A stretch of DNA of 42,285 bases from Candidatus Propionivibrio aalborgensis (GCF_900089945.1 NZ_FLQY01000124.1:1-42285), one strand, 5' to 3'; positions 8,488 to 19,197 are shown, numbered from the stretch's first letter. Notes: generated by a model from the letters alone, not told the origin. Numbers and translations: made by a program.

Positions 8488-8979
8488 ATGCGACACATTA
8501 TTTCGATACTGCTGGAAAACGAAGCCGGAGCGCTTTCACGAGTGGCCGGCCTTTTCTCGGCCCGAGGCTACAACATCGAGACACTGACGGTGGCGCCAAC
8601 CGAGGATCTGTCATTGTCCCGGCTGACTATCGTAACCAGCGGTAGCGATGAAGTAATCGAGCAGATTACCAAGCAATTGAACAAACTGATCGATGTCATC
8701 AAAGTGGTCGATCTGTCTGAAGCAGCGCATATTGAGCGCGAGCTGATGCTGATCAAGGTTCGCGCCTTGGGCAAGGATCGTGAGGAAATCAAGCGATTGG
8801 CAGATATTTTTAGGGGGCGCATCATCGATGTTACCGAGTCAACCTACGTAATTGAACTTACCGGTAGCGGATCGAAGCTTGATGCTTTTATCCAGGCAAT
8901 CGACACGGATTGGATCCTCGAAACCGTGCGGACTGGTGTCAGCGGTATTGGCCGTGGCGACCGTATTCTTAAGGTTTGA
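8488..8979 (+). CDS. ilvH: Acetolactate synthase small (regulatory) subunit
   Basis: IlvH binds the large subunit, raises its activity and mediates valine feedback inhibition. The 163 residues begin MRHIISILLENEAGALSRVA, an N-terminal ACT domain (about residues 1-75) with the effector-site pattern NEAGALSRV and RGYNIETL. A C-terminal domain (about 80-163) containing IKVRALGKDREEIKRLADIF follows. It lies 12 bp after ilvB and about 40 bp before ilvC, all on one strand, so the three form one operon for the first two steps of the branched-chain pathway. Confidence 0.97.
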   Translation: MRHIISILLENEAGALSRVAGLFSARGYNIETLTVAPTEDLSLSRLTIVTSGSDEVIEQITKQLNKLIDVIKVVDLSEAAHIERELMLIKVRALGKDREEIKRLADIFRGRIIDVTESTYVIELTGSGSKLDAFIQAIDTDWILETVRTGVSGIGRGDRILKV

Positions 8980-10035
<1,056 letters not shown>

Positions 10036-10042
10036 TCGATTC

Positions 10043-10139
10043 AGTGAGGAGTGAAGGCTGTGGGGTGAGGGGTGAGGTGCAAGGCCTCGCCGCCTCACCC
10101 CTTGTTATTCTCCTCTCCCCTTTCTCTTAACTCTTCACG
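10043..10139. repeat. Purine/pyrimidine-biased inverted repeat between ilvC and psd
   Basis: The left half (10043-10078) is a run of GTGAG/GGGGTGAGG units. GGGGTGAGG occurs at 10062-10070 and again at 10069-10077. The right half (10093-10139) is the pyrimidine complement, with CCTCACCCC at 10093-10101 and then CTCCTCTCCCC and CTCTTCAC. The inner nine-base arms are perfect complements; the outer arms pair imperfectly. It could fold into a long hairpin that attenuates ilvC-psd readthrough, or be a degenerate dispersed repeat. Confidence 0.6.
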
Positions 10140-10147
10140 GGAGCTTA

Positions 10148-10783
10148 ATGAACTATCCGCATCCGATTCTCGCCAAGGAGGGCTGGCCTTTCATCGCCGG
10201 CACTCTTGCTGCGGCTGTTCTGACGTCCTTTTCCGGTTTCTGGTCGCTGCCGTTCTGGTTAGTTTTCATCTTCTGCGTGCAGTTCTTTCGTGACCCGCCG
10301 CGTGTCATTGCCGGTGGATCAAAGAGTGTGCTTGCACCGGCTGACGGACGCATCGTCGTGGTCGAGGAAAGCGATGATCCCTACCTGAATCGTCGCGCGC
10401 TCAAGGTCAGCGTGTTCATGAATGTGTTCAACGTGCATTCGAACCGCTCGCCAGTCAGGAGCAGCGTTCACCAGAAGTGGTACAAGCCGGGCAGTTTCCT
10501 TAATGCGGCACTGGACAAGGCTTCTTTGGAAAATGAGCGGTGCGCCCTGCATCTGAAGACGACGGATGGGCGGGACATTACCTGTGTCCAGATTGCCGGC
10601 CTGGTCGCACGACGAATTCTAAATTATGTTGACGCCGGCACTGATCTTGGCGCAGGCCAGCGTTTTGGTTTTATCCGGTTCGGGTCGCGAGTCGACCTTT
10701 ATCTGCCGCTCGATAGCACAGCACAAGTTGTGATTGGCGAGAAAGTGTTTGCATCGAGTAGCATTTTGGCCGAGCTTTCGTAG
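10148..10783 (+). CDS. psd: Phosphatidylserine decarboxylase proenzyme
   Basis: Psd converts phosphatidylserine to phosphatidylethanolamine at the inner membrane, using a pyruvoyl group made by self-cleavage. This is the short (about 210-residue) archaeal/betaproteobacterial type. It has N-terminal hydrophobic helices (about 15-50) and a core segment [13 protein letters not shown]. The cleavage motif RFGSRVD has the expected Gly-Ser at residues 179-180, giving a large beta chain and a short alpha chain. The ATG has a GGGAG site just upstream. In relatives psd often sits between ilvC and pssA; no pssA follows here, where a minus-strand gene begins. Confidence 0.95.
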   Translation: MNYPHPILAKEGWPFIAGTLAAAVLTSFSGFWSLPFWLVFIFCVQFFRDPPRVIAGGSKSVLAPADGRIVVVEESDDPYLNRRALKVSVFMNVFNVHSNRSPVRSSVHQKWYKPGSFLNAALDKASLENERCALHLKTTDGRDITCVQIAGLVARRILNYVDAGTDLGAGQRFGFIRFGSRVDLYLPLDSTAQVVIGEKVFASSSILAELS

Positions 10784-10856
10784 ATTTCCTCCAAGTCAGC
10801 CCAGATCGGAAATCAAACCAAGCATGAGCTTGTTTGATCCCGAATGGCGCGGCGGA

Positions 10857-11126
10857 TCATTTGTGATCGTCCCGATTGCGGCTGAGTCTGACATAGCCGA
10901 TCGCCGCGCAGAAATAGATTACCGAAAGCAGGGTTTCTCCGGCTGCCAGCCAGCGCCCCATGCCAGTGTCGGTGCTGGTGCGCACGATGCCTTCGGCGAA
11001 ATAAAGCAGGATCAGGCTGGTGCAGGTGGTCAGATAGAGGCTACGCAGTGTCATCGCGGTAGTCTTGGCCTTGCCGGGGTTTGGATCCACGAGACTTCGC
11101 CTGCGTTCAGGTGGAACAATCCCCAC
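10857..11126 (-). CDS. DUF2069 membrane protein, N-terminally shortened
   Basis: Residues from about 27 to the end (LRSLYLTTCTSLILLYFAEG, then a second helix near LSVIYFCAAIGYVRLS) match the second half of DUF2069 integral membrane proteins, which usually have about 110-120 residues and two helix pairs. The first 26 residues here (from a GTG at 11126) are polar and do not look like the missing helices. The frame stays open further upstream without a good start codon, and the other minus-strand frames do not contain the missing half either. The gene is therefore probably 5'-deleted or a decayed pseudogene, unless ATG inside the region (MTLRSLYL) now serves as start. Confidence 0.5.
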   Translation of the reverse strand: MGIVPPERRRSLVDPNPGKAKTTAMTLRSLYLTTCTSLILLYFAEGIVRTSTDTGMGRWLAAGETLLSVIYFCAAIGYVRLSRNRDDHK

Positions 11127-11157
11127 AGTAATCCCCGCACTTGACGGAATCCTTGGT

Positions 11158-12684
11158 TTAGGAAGGGAGCGTGTCAGGCTCGATGGAGAATATCTCTATG
11201 TGGCTGTTTTGTTCGTCAAGGTGAGTACTTTTCACCTCCCGCACCTCAAGGTTCTCCTTTTCGAGAACAAGGACGAGTTTCAAGGGTTGATTCTCCAATG
11301 TGCCGGTAGGGATAACCAGCATTTCAGTCGAATGCAGGGCTCTGATTTCTGGCAGGATGAGAACAGGCAGGCGTACGGTGGTGCCGGTTTCGGAAGGTCG
11401 GGCAAGGTGGGCAGGCACCGCACGTGTCGCCAGGATTTGCAGGCCAAGTTCCAGATGCTCCTGATTCTCTGATAATGCCCAGCGGACCATGCAGATTTGC
11501 CAGTTTGCTCCGGATTCGGTGCGGATTGCGGTGATGTCTCCGACGGATATGCCGCCCGTCTTTCCTGAAACGTGCATGAGCGCGTAACCGTCTGGACTTT
11601 CGTTGGTTATCATCCAGCTCGACGTTTCAACGGCCGCCGCATCACCATCCTGGAAGATGTGCCACACGCTGTGCAGACCGGAACACAGGGCAGCACGGTA
11701 GTTCTGTCGGCGACGCGGGAAACGGCGCTTACCCGGTTCGCACCAGTAGGTGATAAGCCGACGAAGAACGCCTCGTCCGCCAGGTGTGCCGGCAAAGTCC
11801 GGAAGATTGATCTGCTGCGGTGAAGCGCCATTCTCGAGCATATCGAGTTGATTCTTCAGTTTCGACGCGAGCCGGTCGCAGGAAAAATAATGTACGTGTG
11901 TATCAGGTGGCGGCAATTTGCGAGAGCAGGCTAATGCCGTAGCGTCACGCGAAGGGTCAATCCAGAACGTTGCGGGTGTTCTTGTCGCAGCGTCACCAGT
12001 CGGTTCGATCAAGTCAACGGAATTCTCCGCACATGCAACGATGAAGTTGATCTCGCTGGATGTGAATGACGCCGGCTGGGCGCATCCAAGGAGGATCGCG
12101 GAGAAATAGATGTTCTGCAGGGAGCTTGAAGCCTCTTCCGGGACATTGCCTTCGAGCCCCTGGCGACGGACGGTTTCATAGATCTGATGCAGTTGTCGCC
12201 AGATTCCGTTGACCGCGGGTGATGCAGCAAGGTTGCTTATCAACAGGTGCTTGGAGAGCGCGTTCAAGCACCTCCAGAGGGTAAGGTTCTGTTCTTGGCT
12301 CCGCTCGCTATTCTGTTGATTGCCATTCCTACCGAGAGTGGTCAGCAAGTCCTCAGCCAGTGTCTGGAGCAATTCCTGCAAGCTATGGGCCAGCTGCCTG
12401 GTTTTCCGTGGAAGGGGAACGGGGAGATCAACGTCGGTCAATAAGGGAAGCAGGGCTGTGCACACTGAAATGCTTCGTGTATACAGGCGCCCCAGCGCTG
12501 AGGCGCAATGCTGAGGCGATTCCTGGCTTGTGCGCAAAAACTCCAAGTGACCGAGAAGGGGTGTCAGCTCGTCAGAGGCATTTGGCAGTGGCGGTGCGTC
12601 CAGCCAGGCGCAAAGGGTGCGCATGTTCGCCTGTGAGAGGGTATCGGCTTCGCTGCTACCGGAATCTACAAGAATATCAGTCAT
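11158..12684 (-). CDS. Large protein with C-terminal PilZ-like domain
   Basis: This cytoplasmic protein of 508 residues starts MTDILVDSGSSEADTL. The N-terminal about 330 residues are mostly alpha-helical with no recognised domain. The C-terminal part holds a basic stretch KRRFPRRRQNY (about residue 340), then SWMITNESPDGYALMHVSG, VGDITAIR and CMVRWAL...LGLQIL. This R-x-x-x-R plus N/D-x-S-x-x-G pattern followed by a beta-barrel resembles c-di-GMP-binding PilZ domains, but the arginines are not perfectly spaced. I place the start at ATG 12684 rather than 27 codons upstream because the upstream part shows no coding character. The gene is divergent from rpsP. Function unknown; a second messenger receptor role is inference. 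Confidence 0.75.
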   Translation of the reverse strand: MTDILVDSGSSEADTLSQANMRTLCAWLDAPPLPNASDELTPLLGHLEFLRTSQESPQHCASALGRLYTRSISVCTALLPLLTDVDLPVPLPRKTRQLAHSLQELLQTLAEDLLTTLGRNGNQQNSERSQEQNLTLWRCLNALSKHLLISNLAASPAVNGIWRQLHQIYETVRRQGLEGNVPEEASSSLQNIYFSAILLGCAQPASFTSSEINFIVACAENSVDLIEPTGDAATRTPATFWIDPSRDATALACSRKLPPPDTHVHYFSCDRLASKLKNQLDMLENGASPQQINLPDFAGTPGGRGVLRRLITYWCEPGKRRFPRRRQNYRAALCSGLHSVWHIFQDGDAAAVETSSWMITNESPDGYALMHVSGKTGGISVGDITAIRTESGANWQICMVRWALSENQEHLELGLQILATRAVPAHLARPSETGTTVRLPVLILPEIRALHSTEMLVIPTGTLENQPLKLVLVLEKENLEVREVKSTHLDEQNSHIEIFSIEPDTLPS

Positions 12685-12825
12685 ATACGATTGGTGGAGA
12701 CGGGGTTCATAATATACCGTGTGGATTATAAACGGCGTCGGGAGATTTGCGAAACCTCCCGACACAACCTAGGAAACGCGAGTAGATACAGGTGTCGCTT
12801 GTACTGCTTTCAGGCAAATATCAGC

Positions 12826-12853
12826 TTGATTTTTCGTGCTTTATTGTTATAAT
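12826..12853 (+). promoter_or_regulatory. Sigma-70 promoter of the rpsP operon
   Basis: TTGATT (12826-12831) and a perfect TATAAT (12848-12853) are separated by 16 bases, about 30 bases before the rpsP ATG, in an AT-rich patch that stands out from its surroundings. The strength fits a ribosomal protein operon. Confidence 0.75.
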
Positions 12854-12885
12854 CGCACGCTTTTTCGGAATTTGGAATTAATCCT

Positions 12886-13140
12886 ATGGTAGTTATTCGG
12901 CTCGCCCGCGGTGGTGCGAAAAAGCGTCCCTTCTACAACTTGGTGGTGGCTGATTCCCGCACCCGTCGTGATGGTCGCTTCATTGAGCGTATCGGTTTCT
13001 ACAATCCGATCGCTACTGACAAGGAAGAAGGGTTGCGCATCGTCGCCGATCGCCTGAGCTACTGGCAGAAGCAGGGTGCTCGGTTATCCTTGACGGCTGC
13101 CCGCTTGGTCAAGCAGGCAGGCGCCAAGGTTGCAAGCTGA
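12886..13140 (+). CDS. rpsP: 30S ribosomal protein S16
   Basis: S16 is a primary-binding protein of the small subunit body needed for 30S assembly. The 84-residue product begins [20 protein letters not shown] and contains [21 protein letters not shown], both diagnostic. It leads the conserved rpsP-rimM-trmD-rplS operon and is preceded by a clear promoter. Its last codons overlap the proposed rimM start. Confidence 0.98.
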   Translation: MVVIRLARGGAKKRPFYNLVVADSRTRRDGRFIERIGFYNPIATDKEEGLRIVADRLSYWQKQGARLSLTAARLVKQAGAKVAS

Positions 13141-13702
13141 GCGGACTATTGACAATCTCTTGCCTGAATCCGTCGGCGTCGTAACGCCTGCCGATATTGT
13201 TGTTCTGGGCAAGATCGTAGGCCCTTATGGTTTGCGCGGTGCTGTGAAGGTGCATCCCTTTGCCGACGATCCATCGCACTGGGCCAGGCTGCCTTATTGG
13301 TGGATCGGTCAAGAGGGTAGCGCTCCGGGATTATGGCGTCAGACCCGGTTGCTTAAGTGCAATTTGCGTGGCGACTTGCTGGTCGCGGAATTGGATTGTC
13401 TACCCGACCGGGATGCGTCCGAGGCCGCGCGTGGAGTTCTGGTCGGGGTGCCGCGCGCTGATCTGCCACCTGCAGCAAAGGGCGAGTATTACTGGGCTGA
13501 TCTGATCGGTCTTGATGTGATCAATACAAGAGGAACAGTGCTGGGCCAGGTGCTTGGACTGATAGAGACCCCCGCGAACGATGTATTGCGGGTTGGCGAT
13601 GGAGTGAAAGTTGAGCAGTTGCTGCCGTTTGTAGCGACCGTTGTGCTAGACGTTGATGTGGCGTCAAGGAAAGTTTGTGTCGACTGGGAAAGCGATTGGT
13701 AA
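13130..13702 (+). CDS. rimM: 16S rRNA processing protein RimM
   Basis: RimM assists maturation of the 30S head and binds S19. The product is about 190 residues, with an N-terminal RimM beta-barrel beginning [23 protein letters not shown] (here starting near residue 24). A C-terminal PRC-barrel contains [18 protein letters not shown] and ends [15 protein letters not shown]. The start is uncertain: TTG at 13130 overlaps rpsP and keeps the whole open frame, while TTG at 13160 would give 180 residues; neither has an ideal ribosome site. The second gene of the ribosomal operon. Confidence 0.93.
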   Translation: MQAERTIDNLLPESVGVVTPADIVVLGKIVGPYGLRGAVKVHPFADDPSHWARLPYWWIGQEGSAPGLWRQTRLLKCNLRGDLLVAELDCLPDRDASEAARGVLVGVPRADLPPAAKGEYYWADLIGLDVINTRGTVLGQVLGLIETPANDVLRVGDGVKVEQLLPFVATVVLDVDVASRKVCVDWESDW

Positions 13703-13707
13703 TTCTG

Positions 13708-14502
13708 GTGCCCCGTAACGAGCGCTTTGTGGCCGACGTGGTGACGCTGTTTCCCGAAATGTTTGTGGCACTTTCGCATTCAGGCGTGACGCGGCGGGCG
13801 CTTGAAGAAGGGCGCTGGAGTCTGAATTTCTGGAATCCGCGCGATTTTACCGAGGACGTTCATCGCACCGTTGATGATCGGCCTTACGGCGGTGGCCCGG
13901 GGATGGTGATGATGCCGAAGCCGCTGGCGGCCGCGATTTCGGCGGCCAAGGCCCGGCAGGCAGGTGCGGGGTTGGTGAAGAGCAGGGTGGTCTACCTGTC
14001 GCCGCAAGGTGCGCCGCTGACGCATCGGCGCGTTATGCAGTTTGTGCAGGATGCGGGGAACAAGGAGGGCATGGTTCTGCTCTGCGGGCGCTACGAAGGA
14101 GTTGACGAGCGTTTGATCGAGCGCTGCGTCGATGAGGAAATTTCGATCGGGGATTTCGTACTTTCGGGTGGCGAAATTCCGGCGATGGCCTTGCTTGATG
14201 CTATCGTCAGGCAGTTGCCGGGTGTCCTTAACGACGCCGAATCGGCGCAACAGGATTCGTTTGTCGCGGGTTTGCTGGATTGCCCGCACTATACGCGGCC
14301 TGAGGAGTACGAGGGTCAGCGGGTGCCGGACGTGTTGTTGTCCGGGCACCACGAGCAGATACGTCGCTGGCGCCTGAAACAGGCGCTTGGCCGAACGTGG
14401 CAACGACGCCCCGAGTTGTTGGCAGGGCGATCATTGCCGAAAGAGGAAACGCAACTCCTGGTGCAGTTTCAGGAGCAATGCGGTCAGGAAAATAAAACGT
14501 AG
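13708..14502 (+). CDS. trmD: tRNA (guanine37-N1)-methyltransferase
   Basis: TrmD methylates G37 next to the anticodon with S-adenosylmethionine, preventing frameshifting. The 264 residues include [11 protein letters not shown] at the N-terminus and the SPOUT trefoil-knot core with [26 protein letters not shown] and [11 protein letters not shown]. The C-terminal domain has [14 protein letters not shown] and [14 protein letters not shown]. The frame extends upstream into rimM; I chose GTG at 13708, six bases after the rimM stop. GTG at 13729 (257 residues) is nearly as likely because family similarity begins there. Confidence 0.96.
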   Translation: MPRNERFVADVVTLFPEMFVALSHSGVTRRALEEGRWSLNFWNPRDFTEDVHRTVDDRPYGGGPGMVMMPKPLAAAISAAKARQAGAGLVKSRVVYLSPQGAPLTHRRVMQFVQDAGNKEGMVLLCGRYEGVDERLIERCVDEEISIGDFVLSGGEIPAMALLDAIVRQLPGVLNDAESAQQDSFVAGLLDCPHYTRPEEYEGQRVPDVLLSGHHEQIRRWRLKQALGRTWQRRPELLAGRSLPKEETQLLVQFQEQCGQENKT

Positions 14503-14524
14503 TTTGCAGAACGGAGTTTAAAAA

Positions 14525-14893
14525 ATGAATCTGATCCAGCAACTTGAGCAAGAAGAAATCGCCCGTATGGGCAAGACCATTCCCGCGTTTGCGCCGGGCG
14601 ACACCGTCGTCGTTCAGGTGAAAGTGAAGGAAGGTACCCGCGAGCGTCTGCAGGCTTACGAAGGCGTTGTTATCGCCAAGCGTAACCGCGGTCTCAATTC
14701 CAATTTTATCGTGCGCAAGATTTCGTCCGGTGAAGGTGTCGAGCGGACGTTCCAGACCTATTCGCCGCTGGTTGCGGCGATTGAGGTCAAGCGCCGCGGT
14801 GATGTGCGTCGTGCCAAGCTGTACTACCTTCGCGAGCGTTCGGGCAAGTCGGCGCGCATCAAGGAAAAGCTGACGCGCAAGCGCAAGGTCTGA
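14525..14893 (+). CDS. rplS: 50S ribosomal protein L19
   Basis: L19 sits at the 30S-50S interface. The 122-residue protein begins [20 protein letters not shown] and contains [16 protein letters not shown] and [18 protein letters not shown], with the basic C-terminal [14 protein letters not shown]. All are family hallmarks and the length is slightly above the Escherichia coli form because of the basic tail. It ends the rpsP-rimM-trmD-rplS operon and is followed by a hairpin terminator. Confidence 0.98.
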   Translation: MNLIQQLEQEEIARMGKTIPAFAPGDTVVVQVKVKEGTRERLQAYEGVVIAKRNRGLNSNFIVRKISSGEGVERTFQTYSPLVAAIEVKRRGDVRRAKLYYLRERSGKSARIKEKLTRKRKV

Positions 14894-14926
14894 TTAACAA
14901 ATACAGATACCCAAAAACCATGAACG

Positions 14927-14955
14927 GGGCGGAGTCGAAAGACTTCGCCCTTTTG
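14927..14955 (+). terminator. Rho-independent terminator after rplS
   Basis: GGGCGGAGTC (14927-14936), loop GAAA, then GACTTCGCCC (14941-14950) pair along ten bases with one G-T wobble, followed by TTTT. The GAAA tetraloop and T-run are typical; it closes the ribosomal operon ahead of the convergent folE2. Confidence 0.9.
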
Positions 14956-14975
14956 CTTTGCGGCGGTTGCCGGAC

Positions 14976-15791
14976 TCAGACGGGTTCGGGGTTGCGGTTT
15001 TCGATCAATGCGTAGGCCGAATGATTGTGGATCGACTCGAAGTTTTCGGATTCAACCACGTAAGAATAGATGCGGGGTTCGGCGCTCAGGCGCGCCGCAA
15101 CGTCGCGAACCATATCCTCAACAAACTTAGGGTTGTCGTAGGCGCGTTCGGTGACGTGCTTTTCGTCCGGGCGCTTGAGTAGTCCGTAGAGCTCGCAGGA
15201 GGCTTCGGCTTCGACAAGCTGAACTATCTCTTCAATCCATAGGTGATCGTTGATCCTGGCCGTCACGGTAACGTGTGAGCGCTGGTTATGTGCGCCGCGT
15301 TCCGATATTTTCTTTGAGCAGGGGCAAAGACTGGTTACCGGCACGACGACCTTGATCGTCGAAGCGATTTCGCCATGGCAGATCTCGCCGGTCAGCGTGA
15401 CATCGTAATCCATCAGGCTCTGTACGCCAGACACCGGCGCCGCCTTGTTGATGAAATACGGAAAATTCATCTCGATATGCCCGGTTTCCGCCTCCAGTTT
15501 TTCGAGCATTTCGCGCAGCATGGTCGGGAAATTCTCGACGGAGATTTCGCGTTCGTGGCTATTGAGAATCTCCACGAAGCGCGACATGTGCGTGCCCTTG
15601 AAATTGTGCGGAAGACCAACGTACATATTGAACATGGCGATGGTATGCTGCACGCCGCCCGACTTGTCGAGTACCTTGACCGGGTGACGGATTGACTTGA
15701 TCCCAACCCGGTTGATGGCAATCTGACGGGTGTCTGCCAGGTTCTGAACATCGACCATGGCGTTCGGGATTGGAGCTTGAGGTGCGTTCAT
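14976..15791 (-). CDS. folE2: GTP cyclohydrolase FolE2 (type IB)
   Basis: FolE2 opens GTP to dihydroneopterin triphosphate, the first step of folate (and queuosine precursor) synthesis, with relaxed metal needs compared with FolE. The 271 residues contain [17 protein letters not shown], then [18 protein letters not shown] and the catalytic Cys segment [20 protein letters not shown]. The active-site Glu region is [19 protein letters not shown]. The ATG overlaps the dxs stop by four bases, so it is coupled as the last gene of xseB-ispA-dxs-folE2. The converging rplS terminator lies between the two operons. Confidence 0.95.
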   Translation of the reverse strand: MNAPQAPIPNAMVDVQNLADTRQIAINRVGIKSIRHPVKVLDKSGGVQHTIAMFNMYVGLPHNFKGTHMSRFVEILNSHEREISVENFPTMLREMLEKLEAETGHIEMNFPYFINKAAPVSGVQSLMDYDVTLTGEICHGEIASTIKVVVPVTSLCPCSKKISERGAHNQRSHVTVTARINDHLWIEEIVQLVEAEASCELYGLLKRPDEKHVTERAYDNPKFVEDMVRDVAARLSAEPRIYSYVVESENFESIHNHSAYALIENRNPEPV

Positions 15792-17698
15792 TGCAGTTCC
15801 TGATGAGCGGTGGATATCGCCCCTGATTTTTGATCTGAAGAAGGCGCGCTGCCTTGATGCACGCGCACCGTACGAACAATGCCCTCCTTGTCCAGTCCGG
15901 CTTCCGCCAATAGCAGTGCCTGATCGCCGTGATCGATGAAATGGTCGGGAAGGCCAAGGCGTATCAGTTTCGCCGGACTGTCAATTTCGTCCAGCACTCT
16001 CGCGACCTCTGCACCCGCGCCACCGATCAGGGCATTCTCTTCGACGCTGATCAGCAGGGAATGTTCCCGCGCCAGTTCAATTATCAGGTCGCGGTCAATG
16101 GGTTTGACGAAACGCATGTTGGCAACGGTGGCATCAATCTCTGGCGCAGCGCCCAGTGCGGGCACGAGCATGCTGCCAAAAGCGAGCAGGGCAACACCCT
16201 TGCCGCGGCGGCGTATTTCTCCCTTGCCGATGGGCAGGTCGAGAAGCGCTTTATCCGTGGCAACGCCCGGACCCGAGCCGCGCGGGTAGCGAACGGCACT
16301 TGGGCCGTCAATGTGGAACGCCGTAGTCAACATGTTCCTGCACTCCATTTCGTCGGCGGGCGTCATCACCACCATATTCGGAATGCAGGTCAGGAAAGAC
16401 AGGTCGAAGGTGCCGTGGTGTGTGGGGCCGTCCGCCCCGACCAGTCCTCCGCGGTCGAGTGCAAAAACCACGGGTAGCTTCTGCAAGGCGACATCATGAA
16501 TCAGCTGGTCATAACCTCTCTGCAGGAAGGTCGAGTAGATCGCCAGCACCGGGCGCATCCCCTCGCAAGCGAGTCCAGCGGCAAAGGTGACAGCGTGCTG
16601 CTCGGCGATTCCGACATCGAAATAGCGTTCGGGAAAACGTTCGGCAAACCGTATCATGCCGGATCCCTCACCCATGGCCGGAGTAATGCCAATCAACCTG
16701 GGGTCGGCTACGGCCATGTCGCACAGCCATTCGCCAAATATCTGGGTGTAACTGGGTTTGCCGCCCGCCTTGCCGTTCTCAATACCCACTTCAGGATGGA
16801 ATTTCGCCACACCGTGGTAGAGGATCGGATCAGCCTCGGCCAGCTTGTATCCTTGCCCTTTGCGGGTAATGACATGCAGGAATTGTGGTCCTTTGAGCTT
16901 CTGGAGGTTCTGCAGGGTGGGTACCAGGGAATCCAGATCGTGGCCGTCAATCGGACCGATATAGTTGAAGCCGAGTTCTTCGAATAGCGTGCCCGGCGTC
17001 AGCATGCCCTTGACGTGTTCTTCAACCCGGTTGGCGAACTCCAGCAGCGAAGGGGAAACGCGCAGCACTTTCTCACCCGTTTTTCGAACCGAGTTGAAGG
17101 TGCTGCCGGAAAACAGGCGGGCCAAGTACTTGTTGAGTGCGCCGACGGGTGGGGAAATCGACATGTCGTTGTCGTTGAGGATGACGAGCATGTCGGCATC
17201 GGCTACGCCGGCGTTGTTCATGGCTTCGAAGGCCTGGCCGGCTGACATCGCGCCGTCACCAATGATGGCTACCGTCTGGCGGGCTTCGCCTTTGAGCTTG
17301 ACGGCTAGTGCCATGCCGAGCGCAGCAGAGATCGAGGTGGATGAGTGTCCGACGCCGAACGTATCGTAGTCACTTTCGCTGCGTTTTGGGAAACCCGAAA
17401 CACCTCCGTGTGTCCGTAGCCTGGACATGCCCGCCCGACGCCCGGTAAGTACTTTGTGGGCATAGGTCTGGTGACCCACATCCCAGACCAGGCGGTCATG
17501 CGGTGTGTCATAGACATAGTGCAGCGCGACGGTCAATTCAACGGTGCCAAGATTCGACGAGAGGTGGCCCCCGGTCCTGGACACGGATTCAACGAGGAAG
17601 CTGCGCAACTCTTCGGCAAGCTGGGGTAACTGCTTTCGATCCAGTGCGCGTAGTTGCGCCGGGTTGCTGATGGTGTCGAGCAGTGGATAGGAGGTCAT
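15788..17698 (-). CDS. dxs: 1-deoxy-D-xylulose-5-phosphate synthase
   Basis: Dxs joins pyruvate and glyceraldehyde 3-phosphate, the entry reaction of the MEP isoprenoid pathway, with TPP and Mg. The 636 residues match the family. TPP/Mg motif [18 protein letters not shown] lies near residue 150 with [14 protein letters not shown] after it. The pyrimidine domain holds [15 protein letters not shown], and the transketolase C-domain follows (from about 500). The start [19 protein letters not shown] is standard. Sixty-odd bases separate it from ispA upstream. Dxs next to ispA and xseB is a typical proteobacterial grouping. Confidence 0.97.
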   Translation of the reverse strand: MTSYPLLDTISNPAQLRALDRKQLPQLAEELRSFLVESVSRTGGHLSSNLGTVELTVALHYVYDTPHDRLVWDVGHQTYAHKVLTGRRAGMSRLRTHGGVSGFPKRSESDYDTFGVGHSSTSISAALGMALAVKLKGEARQTVAIIGDGAMSAGQAFEAMNNAGVADADMLVILNDNDMSISPPVGALNKYLARLFSGSTFNSVRKTGEKVLRVSPSLLEFANRVEEHVKGMLTPGTLFEELGFNYIGPIDGHDLDSLVPTLQNLQKLKGPQFLHVITRKGQGYKLAEADPILYHGVAKFHPEVGIENGKAGGKPSYTQIFGEWLCDMAVADPRLIGITPAMGEGSGMIRFAERFPERYFDVGIAEQHAVTFAAGLACEGMRPVLAIYSTFLQRGYDQLIHDVALQKLPVVFALDRGGLVGADGPTHHGTFDLSFLTCIPNMVVMTPADEMECRNMLTTAFHIDGPSAVRYPRGSGPGVATDKALLDLPIGKGEIRRRGKGVALLAFGSMLVPALGAAPEIDATVANMRFVKPIDRDLIIELAREHSLLISVEENALIGGAGAEVARVLDEIDSPAKLIRLGLPDHFIDHGDQALLLAEAGLDKEGIVRTVRVHQGSAPSSDQKSGAISTAHQELQ

Positions 17699-17760
17699 TT
17701 GTTTGCTGTATCCGGCATGAACCGCGATCTCTGGTCAGAATATGAGGCCAGCCTCGTCGG

Positions 17761-18696
17761 CTAAAACTTGCGGTGGGTGATGAACGCGGTCAGCTCAATC
17801 AGGCGTTGACCGCGTTCACCAAAAATGGCGAGTGAATCAAGAGCCTGTTTTCCAAGCTCATCGGCGAATTCGCGGGCGCGTTCCAGTCCAAGCAGGCTGA
17901 CATAGGTCGGTTTTTCATCTACCGCATCCTTGCCGGCCGTTTTGCCAAGGGTGGCCGTGCTCACCGTACAGTCGAGGATGTCATCAACGACCTGGAACAG
18001 CAGCCCTGCGCGCTTGGCAAAGCGATCAAGCGATTCCCTGGCTTCGTCCGATAGCGTTTCTCCGCACAGGGCACCAAGCATTACAGCTGCACGGATCAGT
18101 GCCCCGGTCTTGAGGGCATGCATCAGTTCGAGTTCTGGTTGATCCAGGACGTTTCCTACCGCGCCGAGATCGATGGCCTGACCGCCGGCCATCCCACTGG
18201 AGCCGCTGGCGTGTGCCAGCAGTCGAACCATTTCAAGCTGACGTGCCGAGTTGGCAGATTCGCTGCCTAAATCCGTGCGGGCGAGGAGCTCAAAGGCCAG
18301 CGACTGCAAACTATCGCCAACCAGCAGTGCCGTTGGTTCATCGTATTCGACATGGCAGGTCGGTCGGCCTCGACGTAGCACATCGTTGTCCATACACGGC
18401 AGGTCGTCGTGCACCAGTGAGTAAGCGTGGATCAGCTCAACCGCACTGGAGACGATCTCCAGTTTTTCCGGCGAACCACCGGTCAGTTCACCGGCAGCAA
18501 AAGCAAACAGGGGGCGAACACGTTTTCCCCCGTTTAGGCTCGCATAGCGCATGGCCTGATGCAGGCGCGCGGGAATCGCTTCCGCAGGCGGAAGCAGGCG
18601 TGACAGCGTGGCCTCTATCCGAGTTTGCACCGTGCGCATCCAGTCCGGGAAGGGGAGCTCTCGGGTCTTGCCTCGGGGAAAGGGAATTGCGCTCAC
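17761..18696 (-). CDS. ispA: Farnesyl diphosphate synthase (polyprenyl synthetase)
   Basis: IspA condenses isopentenyl and dimethylallyl diphosphates to geranyl and farnesyl diphosphate for quinones, carriers and membrane lipids. The 311 residues show the first aspartate-rich motif in VHDDLPCMDNDVLRRGRPT and the second in FQVVDDILDCT. GGKRVRPLFAF and TGALIRAAVMLGA are the substrate-contact segments. The length is slightly above the Escherichia coli protein owing to about 15 extra N-terminal residues. The ATG overlaps the xseB stop (ATGA), so synthesis is coupled. Confidence 0.95.
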   Translation of the reverse strand: MSAIPFPRGKTRELPFPDWMRTVQTRIEATLSRLLPPAEAIPARLHQAMRYASLNGGKRVRPLFAFAAGELTGGSPEKLEIVSSAVELIHAYSLVHDDLPCMDNDVLRRGRPTCHVEYDEPTALLVGDSLQSLAFELLARTDLGSESANSARQLEMVRLLAHASGSSGMAGGQAIDLGAVGNVLDQPELELMHALKTGALIRAAVMLGALCGETLSDEARESLDRFAKRAGLLFQVVDDILDCTVSTATLGKTAGKDAVDEKPTYVSLLGLERAREFADELGKQALDSLAIFGERGQRLIELTAFITHRKF

Positions 18697-18980
18697 TGTG
18701 CTTCACCGCCGGCAGTGTCAAACTCCCGTAGCGAACCGTCTTCCAGAACCTGAATTTTGCGTTCGGCATCACTGAGCTGCTGCTGGCAGTACTTGAGCAA
18801 CTCGCAGCCGCGTCGGTAGGCCGCTATTGACTCTTCGAGTGGTAACTGCCCAGCTTCCATATTCTGGACGATCTGTTCCAGCTCGGCCACGGCGGCTTCA
18901 TACTTCATTTCGCTCGCCGCAGGCGTCGCTGGCTGGGAGGCACCACTTTCATGCGGATTGGCAGGGTTGGTTCGTACCAT
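18693..18980 (-). CDS. xseB: Exodeoxyribonuclease VII small subunit
   Basis: XseB is the small subunit of exonuclease VII, which degrades single-stranded DNA. The core KYEAAVAELEQIVQNMEAGQLPLEESIAAYRRG and the following QQQLSDAERKIQVLEDG helix are diagnostic. ATG at 18980 gives 95 residues with a non-conserved N-terminal tail. A TTG at 19007 or an internal ATG at 18908 are alternatives, since the family core begins near the latter. It leads the xseB-ispA-dxs-folE2 operon. Confidence 0.92.
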   Translation of the reverse strand: MVRTNPANPHESGASQPATPAASEMKYEAAVAELEQIVQNMEAGQLPLEESIAAYRRGCELLKYCQQQLSDAERKIQVLEDGSLREFDTAGGEAQ

Positions 18981-19197
18981 GGGTAAAGGTTTGATCAAAC
19001 TCAGCAAAATAGCTCAAGAAGGGGCTTCCGGTCAAATGGAAGCCGACCGAATCCTCGTTCCCAAGGCACTACTCAGTGCTGCTCACCGGCTTCAAGCCAA
19101 GTTTGCCAATCCGAGTGATTGATGCCGCATCGTTCTCAAGCGAATCCTGCCAAGCAGGACTGATGCTACACTCCTGTGAACACAAGGGGAGACAGCC

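Noticed and set aside
18979-19122. A 47-codon plus-strand ORF (MGKGLIKLSKIAQEG...) divergent from and overlapping the xseB start
   Set aside because: It has no ribosome site, overlaps the xseB leader on the other strand and shows no recognised family.
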